Assembly: GCF_014204915.1 (NCBI RefSeq) | Contig: NZ_JACHMH010000001.1 | Location: 6,659,501-6,723,500, forward strand | DNA: 64,000 nucleotides | Direction of reading: 5' to 3' | Origin: Crossiella cryophila | GTDB lineage: Bacteria; Actinomycetota; Actinomycetes; Mycobacteriales; Pseudonocardiaceae | Shown: piece by piece, positions 33,780 through 43,519 of the stretch | Layout: each line of letters opens with the position of its first letter | How positions within the stretch are numbered: position 1 is the first letter of the stretch | Notes under the pieces: generated by a model | The model's input: only the letters and a program-made list of their open reading frames with translations | Databases searched by the model: none | Told to the model about the DNA's origin: nothing | Program-made: the position numbers and the translations under genes

Positions 33780-34430
33780 GTGTCTAATACCGCGACCGAC
33801 TCCACTCAACGGTCCATTCGAGTGATCGGGCACGCCTGGGACCCAATCATGGCGGCCGGACTCACCGATTTCCTGCACGCCAGCGCGGAGCTGACCGTCG
33901 TTCCGGGGCCACCCCCCGGCGACTGCGATGTCACCGTGCTGGCCGCCGAACGGGTGACCTCGGAGGTGCTGGCGGCCATGCGCCGGGGCCTGCCGGGCAA
34001 CCCGGCGCCGATCGTGCTGCTGACCGGCGACCTGCGCAGCGTGGACCTGCTCGCCATGATCGAATGCCGGGTGATGGCGGTGCTGTCCTGCCACTCCACC
34101 AGCGGCGATCGGCTGATGGAGACCATTTCCGCGGTGGCGGGCGGGGCCGCGGTGCTGCCGCCGGACCTGCTCGGCCAGGTGCTGCGCGAGGTCGAGCGAT
34201 TACACCGGGAGGTGCTCACACCGAACGGACTGACCCTGTCCGGACTCAGTTCCCGGGACCTGGCCGTGCTGCGGCTGATGGCCGAGGGGCTGGACACCGC
34301 GGAGATCGCGGAGGGCCTGGACTATTCGGAACGGACCGTGAACAACATCATCTACGAGCTGACCACCCGGCTCGGTTTACGCAATCGCGCGCACGCGGTG
34401 GCTTACGCGCTCCGCTCTGGATTCATCTGA
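33780..34430 (+). CDS. LuxR family DNA-binding protein with degenerate receiver-like domain (paralogue)
   Basis: The 216-residue protein starts at GTG 33780; no good RBS is visible. Its N-terminal part (SIRVIGHAWDPIMAAGLTDF, DCDVTVLAAERVTSEVLAAM) is receiver-like but lacks the phospho-acceptor Asp. The C-terminal LuxR HTH reads LSSRDLAVLRLMAEGLDTAE and IAEGLDYSERTVNNIIYELT. It is similar in length and pattern to 31009-31629. It is divergent from the truncated SARP (136 bp between starts) and overlaps the 3' end of the second SARP by 28 bp. Confidence 0.82.
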   Translation: MSNTATDSTQRSIRVIGHAWDPIMAAGLTDFLHASAELTVVPGPPPGDCDVTVLAAERVTSEVLAAMRRGLPGNPAPIVLLTGDLRSVDLLAMIECRVMAVLSCHSTSGDRLMETISAVAGGAAVLPPDLLGQVLREVERLHREVLTPNGLTLSGLSSRDLAVLRLMAEGLDTAEIAEGLDYSERTVNNIIYELTTRLGLRNRAHAVAYALRSGFI

Positions 34431-37400
34431 CGGTCACTCGCCTGTCTTCCGCGCTGGTTATCCTGCCGCACCAGTTCGCGGATTTCACTGCGAGTCGCGA
34501 TCCGCAATTTGCCAAGCGCCCGTTTGAGGTAAGCCTCGACCACTCGTGGCGGAACCGCCAGGCTGTCCGCGATCACGCTGTCGGACTCGCCATCGGCAAT
34601 ACCCCGCACAATCCGCTGCTCCACCGCCGTCAGCCCTGACCAGGGGTTGACGCGCCCGGACTCGCCCGCCGCCGCGGGCGGGTCACCGAGCCGGGCCAGC
34701 CGGGCCGTGAGCCCGCCCAGATCCCAGTGCGCCCCGAAAGACCGGTGCAGTTCGACCGCCTCGGCCAGCGCCGCCCGCGCCGCCTCGGACCGGCCACCCG
34801 CCGCGTGCACCCCGCCCAGCTCGGCCAGCGCGGCAGCCAGTTCCACCCGCCTACCGACCGTTCGGTAGTGCGCCACCGCCAGCCGCGCGGGTTCCGGATC
34901 ACCGGTGAACAGCGACTGACAGCGCTGCCAGGCCGCCCACCCACCCGCGGGCTGCACCTCGGCCTCGGCCTCCCTGGCCGCACGGGTGGTGGCGGCCCTG
35001 GCCATCGCCCGGTCGCCGAGGGACATGGCCAGCCGGACCAGGTCGGGCAGCCAGTGGTGCCGGGGCAGCACCGGCCGGTCCCGGTCGGTCAGCAGTCTGG
35101 CCAGCACCGCCACCGCCCGCCGTGGCTCCCCGCGTTGTTCGGCGGCCAGCGCCAGCGCGGCCAGCGCGAAGTCCGGGCACTCGAGTTCCCCTGGCGGCGC
35201 CTCGGCCAGCAAGGCCAGCCCGGCCGCCGCCCGCGCCCGGTCGTCCTGGCGGCAGGCGATCAGCGCGACCAGTCCGTGCCAGTTCCGGCCGAGCCGCCCC
35301 GGTTCACGCAGACTCGCGCCACCGTTGGCCGGCAAGGACTCCAGCTCGGCGCGGGCCTCGGCCCAGCGGCCCTGCCAGTAGTACTGGGCGGCGGCGGTGA
35401 TCTGGAGTTCGATGGGCAGCGCGGCCATGGTGTGGCCGCGGGCGGCGGCCAGCGTGGGCGGCACCTCGGCCAGCCGGTCCAGGCAGTGCAGCGAGAAGAT
35501 CCGGTTGTCCAGCAGGTCCAGCCGTAGTCCGGCCAGCTCGGCCCGGCCGCCGACCACCGCCAGCGCCTCGTCCACGCTGCGCAGCGCCATCGCGTGGTCC
35601 CGGCGCAGCGAGTGCACGTGCCACAGGGTCTGCAGGGCGTGCGCACGTAAGGCGTGATCACCCGCGCCGAGTGCGGCGGCGTGGGTGGCCACCGCCTGGT
35701 CCTCGGCCGCGGCCAGATCGGTCAGCGCACCGCGGTCCATCCTGGCCAGCAGCACCCGGTGCCGCACCCGCCACACCGCAGGGGTGCCCGGCTGCCCGAG
35801 TCCGGCGGCCAGCACCTGCCTGGCCGAGCCGGTCTCGCCGCGCCCGTGCAGCATCGCGGCCAGCAGCTGACGCATGTGCGCGGCCCGGTCCGGATCACCG
35901 GTGGCCGCGATGACCTCCTTGGCCTGCCGCTCGGAGTCCCGGTTCAGCGTGCACAGCACCTGGACCAGGGTCGCGGTCAGCGTTTCCCGGTCCGCGCCCC
36001 GCACGCCGGCGCCGTGCAGGGCCCGGCCGAACAGTTCCACGGCCTGCGCGGGCAGCCGGTGACCGAGTTCGGCGGCGTGCGCCACCAGCCAGTCGATCAT
36101 CCACCCGGCCTCGATCGGCGTCACCGCCAGCAGCTGGCAGGCCACCCGGTCCAGCAGGCCACCCGCGCGGGCCAGCGCCCTGGCCGCACCCGCGTGCATC
36201 CGGGTGCGGGTGGCGGCGGGGATGGCGTCGTAGACGACCTCGCGGATCAACGTGGGCCGGACCTCCAGCGCACCCCGGACATCGGCCAGCACCCCGGCCG
36301 CGACCGCCTGCTCCACCAGCGCGACCAGCTCGGCCGGCCCGCGCCCGGTGACCAGGGCGAGTTCGGCCACCGAGACCTCCGCGCCGAGCACACTGGCCCA
36401 GCGCAGCAACTCCCGCACCGGCTCACCCAGGCAGGCCAGGTCCCCGCGCACCACCGCCACCAGCGCGGCGGGCAGGGCGAACGGCACCGTCTCGTCGATC
36501 TCCGCGATCTCCCCGGCCACCCTGAGCGCACCCGCGGCGAGCACGGCCTGGATCAGCTCGCGCAGGTACAGCGGATTGCCGCCCGCGCAGTCGGCGAGGC
36601 GGGCCAGCGTCGGTCCCGGCCGGGCCCCGGCCACCGCGCCCACCAGTTCCGCGACCCCGTCCGCGCCCAGCGGTCCGACCGTGAGCACCGGATGCCCGTG
36701 CTCGGTCACCGCCGCCCGCGCGCCGTGAGCGGGCCGTCCGGAGCGGCCCGCGCCGACCAGTACCAGCGGCAGCCGCGCGGTGGCCGCGACCAGCTCCCGC
36801 CAGGCCGAGGGCGCCGCGGTCCGGTCGGCGTCGTCGAGCACCAGCACCAGCGGCGCCCGCGCGCACAACGCCTCGACGTCGAGTTCGTCCAACTCGTCCA
36901 CGCCGACCTGACGCACCAGCCGCCCGGCGGCCGCGACCCGGTCCAGCGCGGCGGCCAGCAACGCGGATTTCCCGATCCCGGCCGGCCCCTCCACCCACAC
37001 CGCCCGCCCACCGCCGTGCGCGCCAGGTGTGCTGAGCAGCGCGCGCAGCCGGGCGAGTTCGGCACTCCGGCCCAGCAGCGGCGGCCGGGCCCGCCTGGGC
37101 ACCGCCTCGCCGTCGCATTCCAGCAACCGCTGGTAGGCCTGCCGCAGTTCCGGACCGGGCGGCACGCCGAGTTCGGCCCGCAGCAACTGCCTGCCGTCGT
37201 GGTAGACCGCCAGTGCCTCGGCCCGGCGCCCGGCCGCGGCCAGCGCACGCAGCAGCGCCACCCGCGGTGACTCCCGCAGCGGGTGCTCGTGCACCAGCGC
37301 GGCCAGGTCGGCGATGACCTCCGGGTCCGCGCCCAGCGCGACCAGTGCCCTGGCCCGGCGTTCCCGCACCAGCACGTGCAGTTCGGTCAGCCGGGCCCGT

Positions 37401-37858
37401 TCGGCCTCGGCGAAGGGACCGGGGATCCCGCCGTAGGGCTCGCCGCGCCACAACCGCAGTGCCGCGTCGTAGTCGGCCACCGCGCCGGCCGGATCACCCG
37501 CCGCCCGCCGGTCCGCGGCCTGCCGCAACCGGTCGAAGGCGACCGCGTCCACCTGTTCCGGGCGCACCCGCAACGCGTAGCCGACCTCGGTGGAGGCCAG
37601 CAGGCCGGCGTGTTCGCCCAGGCAGCGGCGCAGGCCGGAGACGTAGGTGTAGACGCTGCCCATCGCGCTGACCGGGGGTGACTCGCCCCAGACCGCGCGG
37701 ATCAGGTCGGCCCGCGGGATCAGCCTGCCTGGGCAGGCGGCGAGGGCGGCGAAGACCGCGCGCTGCCGGGCCGGGCCGAGCGCGTGCTCCTGGGCGCCCG
37801 CCAGCACGCGGACCGGCCCGAGGACACCCACGCACAGGTCATCGACCGGTGCCGCCAC
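34403..37858 (-). CDS. Large SARP-ATPase-TPR regulator with C-terminal LuxR HTH
   Basis: GTG 37858 is preferred (GGGGGAGA upstream); 37903 is possible. The ~1151-residue order is: OmpR-like wHTH plus BTAD (~1-250, ending ELGVPPGPELRQAYQRLLE), ATPase with Walker A EGPAGIGKSALLAAAL and Walker B LVLVLDDADRT, then long TPR-like helices. The C-terminal LuxR HTH begins SGLTAVEQRIVRGIADGESD. Having DNA-binding domains at both ends is a LAL/SARP hybrid layout. It sits 146 bp downstream of the P450 3' end and is the best candidate activator of the terpenoid locus (inference). Confidence 0.9.
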   Translation of the reverse strand: MAAPVDDLCVGVLGPVRVLAGAQEHALGPARQRAVFAALAACPGRLIPRADLIRAVWGESPPVSAMGSVYTYVSGLRRCLGEHAGLLASTEVGYALRVRPEQVDAVAFDRLRQAADRRAAGDPAGAVADYDAALRLWRGEPYGGIPGPFAEAERARLTELHVLVRERRARALVALGADPEVIADLAALVHEHPLRESPRVALLRALAAAGRRAEALAVYHDGRQLLRAELGVPPGPELRQAYQRLLECDGEAVPRRARPPLLGRSAELARLRALLSTPGAHGGGRAVWVEGPAGIGKSALLAAALDRVAAAGRLVRQVGVDELDELDVEALCARAPLVLVLDDADRTAAPSAWRELVAATARLPLVLVGAGRSGRPAHGARAAVTEHGHPVLTVGPLGADGVAELVGAVAGARPGPTLARLADCAGGNPLYLRELIQAVLAAGALRVAGEIAEIDETVPFALPAALVAVVRGDLACLGEPVRELLRWASVLGAEVSVAELALVTGRGPAELVALVEQAVAAGVLADVRGALEVRPTLIREVVYDAIPAATRTRMHAGAARALARAGGLLDRVACQLLAVTPIEAGWMIDWLVAHAAELGHRLPAQAVELFGRALHGAGVRGADRETLTATLVQVLCTLNRDSERQAKEVIAATGDPDRAAHMRQLLAAMLHGRGETGSARQVLAAGLGQPGTPAVWRVRHRVLLARMDRGALTDLAAAEDQAVATHAAALGAGDHALRAHALQTLWHVHSLRRDHAMALRSVDEALAVVGGRAELAGLRLDLLDNRIFSLHCLDRLAEVPPTLAAARGHTMAALPIELQITAAAQYYWQGRWAEARAELESLPANGGASLREPGRLGRNWHGLVALIACRQDDRARAAAGLALLAEAPPGELECPDFALAALALAAEQRGEPRRAVAVLARLLTDRDRPVLPRHHWLPDLVRLAMSLGDRAMARAATTRAAREAEAEVQPAGGWAAWQRCQSLFTGDPEPARLAVAHYRTVGRRVELAAALAELGGVHAAGGRSEAARAALAEAVELHRSFGAHWDLGGLTARLARLGDPPAAAGESGRVNPWSGLTAVEQRIVRGIADGESDSVIADSLAVPPRVVEAYLKRALGKLRIATRSEIRELVRQDNQRGRQASDRQMNPERSA

Positions 37859-38004
37859 TGTCTCCCCCGTCAAAGGATGCCTGTCCCCCAGGCAGCCGGA
37901 CACTCGCCGTCCGTCACTGGTTCACCACCTGCGGTGATCAACCGTGCTGACGATAGGGCGGGGCGGGTAGGAAAACCAGGAGAATCACCCACCCCGCCGC
38001 AGGC

Positions 38005-39345
38005 TCAGACGGCCATCGCAGGCGTCCTCGCCGCCACGATCATCGGCAGCCGGTCCGGCCGGGTGGCGCCGGTGGTGATCTCCTTGACCTGCTTGCCCGG
38101 CACCCCGCGCAGCCGCCACCGCGAGCAGATCACCGCCAGCGCCATGGTGATCTCCAGGATGGCGAAGTTGTCCGCGATGCACTTGCTGCCGCCCGCGGAG
38201 AACGGGATGTAGGCGCCCTTGGGCAGCTTCTTGGTGGCCTCGCTCGCCCAGCGGTCCGGGTCGAAGACGTCCGGGTCCGGGAAGTAGCGCGGGTTCCGGT
38301 GCAGCGCGTACGGGCTGATGATGATCTCGGCCTTGGCCGGCAGCTCGAACTCGCCGAGCTGGGTGAGGTCCAGGGTGCGCCGCATGTACACCGCGACCGC
38401 GTGCATCCGCAGCACCTCCAGCACGATCCGGCCGGTGTAGACCAGTCGCGGCAGGTCGGCGAACTCCGGCGGCCGCCCGCCCAGCACCTCGTCCAGCTCG
38501 GCGTGCAGCCGCTGCTCCATCTCCGGGTGCACGCCGATCTGGTGCAGGCACCAGGCCAGGGCCGCGCTGGTGGTCTCGATGCCGCCGACCGCCACCGTGA
38601 TCACCTGGTCGTGGATCCACTGGTCGGTCATCGGATTGCCGTCGTCATCGCGCAGCGCGAGCAGGGTGGAGAGCATGTCGCTGTGGTCCTTGCCTTCGGC
38701 CCGGTAGGCGGCGATGGCCTCGTCGATGGCGGCGTGCATCTCCTGGTTGGCCCGGTCGTAGCGGATGTTGGCCGGCAGCGGGAGCTTCTGCCAGGCGCCC
38801 GGGATCAGCGTCCTGGTCAGCATCCCCTTCATCACCTCGGGCAGCCGGAGCTGGATGGCGTCGGCGGCGCGGGCGCCCATCTCGGAGGCGAACAGGATCC
38901 CGTTGACCACCCGCGCGGTCAGGTCGTTCATCGCCTGGTCCACCTCGATGACCTGCCCGGCCCGCCAGGCCGAGGACACCGCGTCGGCCACCCCGGTCAT
39001 GATCGAGGCGTAGGAGGCCACCTTCTGGTGGTGGAAGGTGGGCTGCAGGATGCGCCGGGTCTCGTGGTGCGCCTTGCCGGAAATGGTGGCCAGCCCGTTG
39101 CCGAGCACCTCGGTCATCTTGTCGAACATCCGGCCGCGGTGGTAATTGCGGCCTTCCGAGACCAGCACCCGCCACACCAGATCCGGATCGGTGAGCACAT
39201 AGGCCGGCATGCCGACCATGTTGATCCGCACGATTCCGCCCAGTTCGGCCAGTGAGGCCAGGAACTGGGTCCGCCGCCGGGCCAGGGGCAGCGCGTGCCC
39301 GATCAGCGGCAGAGCGCCGGGAGCTTCCGGAATGGGCTTGGGCAT
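38005..39345 (-). CDS. Cytochrome P450, terpene-oxidase (CYP183/PtlI-like) type
   Basis: ATG 39345 (GGAGGAAGTC upstream) gives 446 residues starting MPKPIPEAPGALPLIGHALP. P450 marks: I-helix AVGGIETTSAALAW (Glu in the usual acidic position), K-helix Glu-x-x-Arg in LEVLRMHAV, FDPDRWASE, and heme-ligand Cys in PFSAGGSKCIADNFA. The N-terminal LPLARRR and GLATISGKAHHETRRILQPT runs resemble actinobacterial sesquiterpene oxidases such as pentalenene oxygenase. It is divergent from the terpene synthase across 316 bp and probably oxidises its product. Needs external ferredoxin; none is encoded here. Confidence 0.92.
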   Translation of the reverse strand: MPKPIPEAPGALPLIGHALPLARRRTQFLASLAELGGIVRINMVGMPAYVLTDPDLVWRVLVSEGRNYHRGRMFDKMTEVLGNGLATISGKAHHETRRILQPTFHHQKVASYASIMTGVADAVSSAWRAGQVIEVDQAMNDLTARVVNGILFASEMGARAADAIQLRLPEVMKGMLTRTLIPGAWQKLPLPANIRYDRANQEMHAAIDEAIAAYRAEGKDHSDMLSTLLALRDDDGNPMTDQWIHDQVITVAVGGIETTSAALAWCLHQIGVHPEMEQRLHAELDEVLGGRPPEFADLPRLVYTGRIVLEVLRMHAVAVYMRRTLDLTQLGEFELPAKAEIIISPYALHRNPRYFPDPDVFDPDRWASEATKKLPKGAYIPFSAGGSKCIADNFAILEITMALAVICSRWRLRGVPGKQVKEITTGATRPDRLPMIVAARTPAMAV

Positions 39346-39661
39346 GACTTCCTCCAGGATCACCGGGTTCATTCGCAGCACGCAGCACGCACTGTGGTCG
39401 CGGACCCCGGCGATTTCCACAGTGGACGGGCCCTGGCGGCGAACTCTGCCCCTTCCCGCAGCCGGGCCGGGAACTCGGTGCAGCCCGGCCCTGGTTCGCT
39501 CAAGTCCAGGCCAGCGCACCTGCCGGTGGTCGCCCCGCTGCCCCTTGACGCAGTGCGGGCGGTAACTGGGTGCACGCCGGGTTTGAACCCGTTCACCTGA
39601 GCCGGAAAAGGATCGACATTTCTGGGCACGGACCCTGTTCTATCGGCAGACAAGGTGCCCC
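39346..39661. promoter_or_regulatory. Divergent control region of the terpenoid locus
   Basis: A 316-bp gap between the P450 and terpene synthase starts, without a credible ORF. It must hold both promoters. It contains TCCACAGTGGA at 39416-39426, a palindrome that recurs elsewhere in the window. Confidence 0.5.
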
Positions 39662-40600
39662 ATGACCGCGATGCGATCCGCCACCATCTGGTGCCCCTAT
39701 CCCTCCCGGCGCAACTCGCTGGTTTCCGTGCCCGAGGTCGAGCAGCGACTGCACGAATGGGCGCTGGCCGCCGGTCTGCTCACCGAGCCGGCCATCGAGA
39801 AACGCTTCCGGCAGGCCCGTTTCGGCGAATGCGCGGCCTACTCCTACCCGGACGCGCCCGATCTGCTGGTCTACGCGAAATGGCTGACCTGGCTGTTCGT
39901 CGCCGATGACGAGTTCGACGAGAACCGGGCGCCTGCCGAGGGCGGTATCGACCGGGGTGTGCTCGGCCTGCTGCCGCTGGACGGCGCCGCCCCGGTCGCC
40001 GCGCGCACGCCGGTGACCGCGGCCCTGGCCGAGCTGTGGCGGGAGCTGGCCGCGACCATGCCCCGGCCGTTGCAGGAACGCTTCCGCCGCAACGCCGACG
40101 AGTACGCCCGCTCCTACGCAAGCGACCTGGCCCGCGACCGCACCGGCGCCGTGCCCGACCTGCGCGCCTACATCGAGCTGCGGCGGCTCAGCGGCGCGGT
40201 GGAGACCTGCCTGGACCTGATCGAACGCCAGCCAGAGGCCTACCTGTACCCGAAGCTGGCCGCCGACCCGGCGACCAGGGCGGTGCGGCTGGCCGCCAAC
40301 GACATCATCTGCTGGAGCAACGACGTGTTCTCCGTGGCCAAGGAGTTCCGGCACGGCGAGCTGAACAACCTGGTCACCGTGTTGCACGGGGCCTCTGGGA
40401 TGACCTGGCGCGGCGCGGTGGAGACCGCTGCCGACATGACCTCGGCCCGCACCAGGGAGTTCGACGACCTCCAGGACCGCCTGCTCGCCGAGCAGGGCAC
40501 TCCCGCGCTGCGCCAGTTCGTGGCCGGGCTCAAGGCGTGGATCTCCGGCAGCCTCGACTGGCACCGCAGTTCCCCGCGCTACGCCGACAGCCTGCTGTGA
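39662..40600 (+). CDS. Class I terpene synthase
   Basis: The 312-residue protein starts at ATG 39662 (AAGG seven bases upstream). Canonical metal motifs are present: the acidic motif VADDEFDENR (~residue 82-91), the NSE triad in NDVFSVAKEFRHGE (~220-233), and a C-terminal SSPRYADSLL with the Arg-Tyr pair. The sequence starts WCPYPSRRNSLVSVPEVEQR, like bacterial sesqui-/diterpene cyclases. Product chain length cannot be read from sequence; the adjacent prenyl synthase suggests C15 or C20. First gene of a six-gene plus-strand operon, 28 bp before the next. Confidence 0.92.
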   Translation: MTAMRSATIWCPYPSRRNSLVSVPEVEQRLHEWALAAGLLTEPAIEKRFRQARFGECAAYSYPDAPDLLVYAKWLTWLFVADDEFDENRAPAEGGIDRGVLGLLPLDGAAPVAARTPVTAALAELWRELAATMPRPLQERFRRNADEYARSYASDLARDRTGAVPDLRAYIELRRLSGAVETCLDLIERQPEAYLYPKLAADPATRAVRLAANDIICWSNDVFSVAKEFRHGELNNLVTVLHGASGMTWRGAVETAADMTSARTREFDDLQDRLLAEQGTPALRQFVAGLKAWISGSLDWHRSSPRYADSLL

Positions 40601-40628
40601 CCCGATCCCCCGGCGCCGAGGAGCCCCC

Positions 40629-41639
40629 GTGCTGACCACCGATGTGATCTCGTGGAGCCGTTCGCTGACCGATCCCGCCCTGCACCGGGCGGTGCACACG
40701 CTGCCGCCCTCGATGCGCCACGGCGCCGGCTACCACCTGGGCTGGTGGGACCAGCACGGCACGCCGACCAGGGGCAACCCGGGCAAGGCCGTGCGGCCCG
40801 CGCTGGTGCTGCTCTCCGCCCGCGGCGTGGGCGGCGCGGCGGAGAACGCGGTGCCCGCCGCAGTCGCGGTGGAGCTGGTGCACAACTTCTCCCTGGTGCA
40901 CGACGACGTGATGGACGGCGATCCGGTGCGCAGACACCGGCCGACCACCTGGTCGGTTTTCGGCGTGCCGGAGGCGATCCTGGTCGGCGACGCCCTGCTG
41001 GCGCTGGCCTGCCAGGTGCTGGCCCGGCAGGGCGGGCGGGCCGGAGCCCTTGGCGTGCAATGGCTTTCCGAGTACGTGCTGGCGTTGTGCGACGGGCAGA
41101 GCGCGGATCTGGCCTTCGAGAAGCGGGACAGCGTCACGCTCACCGAGTGCCTGACCATGGTGGCTGGCAAGACCGGCGCGCTGCTGGGCGGGGCCTGTGC
41201 GCTGGGCGCGCTGGCCGGTGGTGCGAGCCCGGCACAGGTGGTGGCGCTGCGGGCCTTCGGCGAGCACGTCGGGCTGGCCTTCCAGCTGGTGGACGACCTG
41301 CTCGGGATCTGGGGCGCACCCGAGGTCACCGGCAAATCCGCCGGGAACGACCTGCGCAGCAAGAAGAAGTCGCTGCCGGTGGTGGCCGCGCTGACCTCCG
41401 GCACCACCGCGGGCGCGGAGCTGGCCGCGCGCTACACCGCGCCCGAGCCGATCGAGCCCGGCGAGGTGGCCGAACTGGCCGCGCTGGTCGAGGCCGCCGG
41501 TGGCCGGCGCTGGGCCCAGCAGCAGGCGGGCGCCCAGGTCGCGCTGGCGGTGGACCGCCTGGAATCGGCGCGCTGCGATCCGGCCGCGGCCACCGAACTG
41601 CTGGAGCTGGCCCGCAGGCTCACCCACCGCGATCACTGA
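40629..41639 (+). CDS. Polyprenyl diphosphate synthase (GGPP/FPP synthase family)
   Basis: The 336-residue protein has the first Asp-rich motif in NFSLVHDDVMDGDPVRR (~92-108) and a second in FQLVDDLLGIWG, where the usual DDxxD is DDLLG, a form common in actinobacterial GGPP-type synthases. GNPGKAVRPALVLL carries the Lys/Arg substrate-binding residues, and GNDLRSKKKSLPVV the later Lys. Phe five positions before the first Asp is compatible with a C20 product in type I GGPP synthases, but this is not decisive. It supplies the cyclase at 39662. Confidence 0.9.
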   Translation: MLTTDVISWSRSLTDPALHRAVHTLPPSMRHGAGYHLGWWDQHGTPTRGNPGKAVRPALVLLSARGVGGAAENAVPAAVAVELVHNFSLVHDDVMDGDPVRRHRPTTWSVFGVPEAILVGDALLALACQVLARQGGRAGALGVQWLSEYVLALCDGQSADLAFEKRDSVTLTECLTMVAGKTGALLGGACALGALAGGASPAQVVALRAFGEHVGLAFQLVDDLLGIWGAPEVTGKSAGNDLRSKKKSLPVVAALTSGTTAGAELAARYTAPEPIEPGEVAELAALVEAAGGRRWAQQQAGAQVALAVDRLESARCDPAAATELLELARRLTHRDH

Positions 41640-41648
41640 GGAGTCCCC

Positions 41649-42887
41649 ATGGTCAACGCCCCACCCGGCGGCGTGCTGGTCGCCGACCTGCTGCACGATC
41701 CCGAGGGCGAGCACCTGCCCTGCCCGGCCGCGCCCCTGCTGGCCGGTGAGCTGGTCCGTCACGGAGTCCCCGTCGTGACGGCCCCACTGCCGCTCAACGG
41801 CCCACGCACCCACCACACCTGGTTCGACCGCGGCCGACTCGGCCCCGCTGGCTTGGGTGGCGCAAGCCAGCCCGGCGCACCCGAGGATCTGCTGCGCGCC
41901 GCGATCAACGCCTGGGCGAAGGTGGCCGGACCACGCCGGATCCTGCTCGCCAGCCCACGCTCCTTCTGCGCCGGGGTGGAACGGGCGATCGAGATCGTCG
42001 AACGCACCCTGGAAACCCGGACCAACCCGGTCTACGTGCGCAAGCAGATCGTGCACAACACCTACGTGGTCGAGGACCTGGCCGCCCGCGGCGCGATCTT
42101 CGTCGACGAACTCGACGAGGTCCCCGACGGATCCACCGTCGTCTTCTCCGCCCACGGCGTCTCCCCCGCCGTCCGCACCGAGGCCAACGAACGCGGCCTC
42201 GAAGTCATCGACGGCACCTGCCCACTGGTCACCAAAGTGCACGCCGAAGCCCGCCGCTACGCCGCCCGCGGCGACACCATCGTGCTCATCGGCCACGCCG
42301 GACACGAAGAAGTCGAAGGCACCCTCGGCGAAGCCCCCGAAGCCACCATCCTGGTCGAGACCCCGGCGGACGTGGTCGGGCTGGATCTGGCCGGGCACCA
42401 GCAGGTCTCCTACCTCACCCAGACCACCCTGGCCATCGACGAGACCGCCGAGGTCATCGACGCGCTCCGGACGAAGTTCCCGCGACTGCACGAGCCGCCG
42501 ACCGAGGACATCTGTTACGCCACCACGAATCGGCAGCACTCGCTGCAGGCGGTGATCGAGGAGTCCGACCTGGTCCTGGTGGTCGGCTCCACCAACTCCT
42601 CCAACTCGGTCCGGCTGGTCGAACTGTCCCGCCGCCAGGGCACCCCGGCCCAGCTCATCGACCGGGCGGGCGACATCCGGCCGGAATGGCTGGCCGGGGT
42701 ATCCGCGGTGGGCCTGACCGCGGGTGCCTCCGCGCCACCGGCCCTGGTCGAGGAGGTGGTGACCGCGCTCGGCGGGCTCGGCGCGGTCAGCAGGCAGGAA
42801 CGCGAGGTCACCCGCGAGACCGTCCACTTCGGACTCCCCGCCGCCGTGCGCAGAAAGGGACAACCCCATGACCGCCCTACGCCATAA
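41649..42887 (+). CDS. ispH: 4-hydroxy-3-methylbut-2-enyl diphosphate reductase with N-terminal extension
   Basis: ATG 41649 follows GAGGAG. At 412 residues it is ~95 longer than usual IspH. The core begins at ~95 ([20 protein letters not shown]) and has all three [4Fe-4S] Cys: [24 protein letters not shown] and [14 protein letters not shown]. It also has the GSTNSSNS diphosphate-binding motif and [10 protein letters not shown]. It converts HMBPP to IPP/DMAPP. The extension (residues 1-95, with [20 protein letters not shown]) resembles the start of the next protein. It overlaps the next gene by 20 bp. Confidence 0.95.
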   Translation: MVNAPPGGVLVADLLHDPEGEHLPCPAAPLLAGELVRHGVPVVTAPLPLNGPRTHHTWFDRGRLGPAGLGGASQPGAPEDLLRAAINAWAKVAGPRRILLASPRSFCAGVERAIEIVERTLETRTNPVYVRKQIVHNTYVVEDLAARGAIFVDELDEVPDGSTVVFSAHGVSPAVRTEANERGLEVIDGTCPLVTKVHAEARRYAARGDTIVLIGHAGHEEVEGTLGEAPEATILVETPADVVGLDLAGHQQVSYLTQTTLAIDETAEVIDALRTKFPRLHEPPTEDICYATTNRQHSLQAVIEESDLVLVVGSTNSSNSVRLVELSRRQGTPAQLIDRAGDIRPEWLAGVSAVGLTAGASAPPALVEEVVTALGGLGAVSRQEREVTRETVHFGLPAAVRRKGQPHDRPTP

Positions 42888-43515
42888 CACCGAGTTCGCC
42901 CCCGTGCTGGCCCTGCACGACACCAGGGCGCCGATGGTGGCCGACGAACTCCGGGCCCGGCACCTGGGCGTGACCCCGTGCCCGGCGGCCCCACTGCTGG
43001 CCGCCAGCCTGCGCCGCCGCGGGGTCACCAGCCGGCGCGGCCCGCTGGCCTTCGACCAGGGCTGCGGCGATCACCGCGCACTGGGCTTCGCCGTGTCCTG
43101 GGTGGACGGTCGCGGCAGGCGGGTCGGCCTGGGCGCGGCGGCCAACGCCGACGATCCGCGCACGCTGGCCGCCGCGGCCAGGGTGGTGCGCGAGTTCTCG
43201 GCGGTGCTGGGCCCGCGCACCGTGCTGCTGCTGGCCGAACCGGAGCCGGTGGACCTGCTGCTCGCCCTGGACCCGGCCACCGTCGCGCCCTGCCGCCGCC
43301 AGGGCAGGCCCGCGCAGTGGCTGCGCCGGGTCACCGACCTGCGCCCGGAGTGGCTGGCCGGGGTGCGCACCCTGGGCGTGCTCACCCACCCGGACACCGA
43401 ACGGCGGCTGGTCACCCAGGTGGTCAGCGCGATCCACGGCCTCGGCCCGGCCACCGTCATCGACCGCGGTGGCGCCGTGCCGCCCGAGCGCTGCCCCAGC
43501 GACGAAGAGGTGTGA
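42868..43515 (+). CDS. IspH-like protein without catalytic core (probable pseudo-enzyme)
   Basis: ATG 42868 (AAAGGGA upstream) gives 215 residues. Residues ~30-65 ([18 protein letters not shown]) match the N-terminal extension of the preceding IspH ([18 protein letters not shown]). Residues ~125-200 ([20 protein letters not shown], then [20 protein letters not shown]) match its C-terminal lobe ([40 protein letters not shown]). The middle, with all three cluster Cys and the STNSSNS motif, is absent. It therefore cannot reduce HMBPP. It is probably a duplicated, internally deleted IspH kept as a partner or regulator. The frame is open, with normal codon use, and sits between ispH and dxs. Confidence 0.8.
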   Translation: MTALRHNTEFAPVLALHDTRAPMVADELRARHLGVTPCPAAPLLAASLRRRGVTSRRGPLAFDQGCGDHRALGFAVSWVDGRGRRVGLGAAANADDPRTLAAAARVVREFSAVLGPRTVLLLAEPEPVDLLLALDPATVAPCRRQGRPAQWLRRVTDLRPEWLAGVRTLGVLTHPDTERRLVTQVVSAIHGLGPATVIDRGGAVPPERCPSDEEV

Positions 43516-43519
43516 TCCC

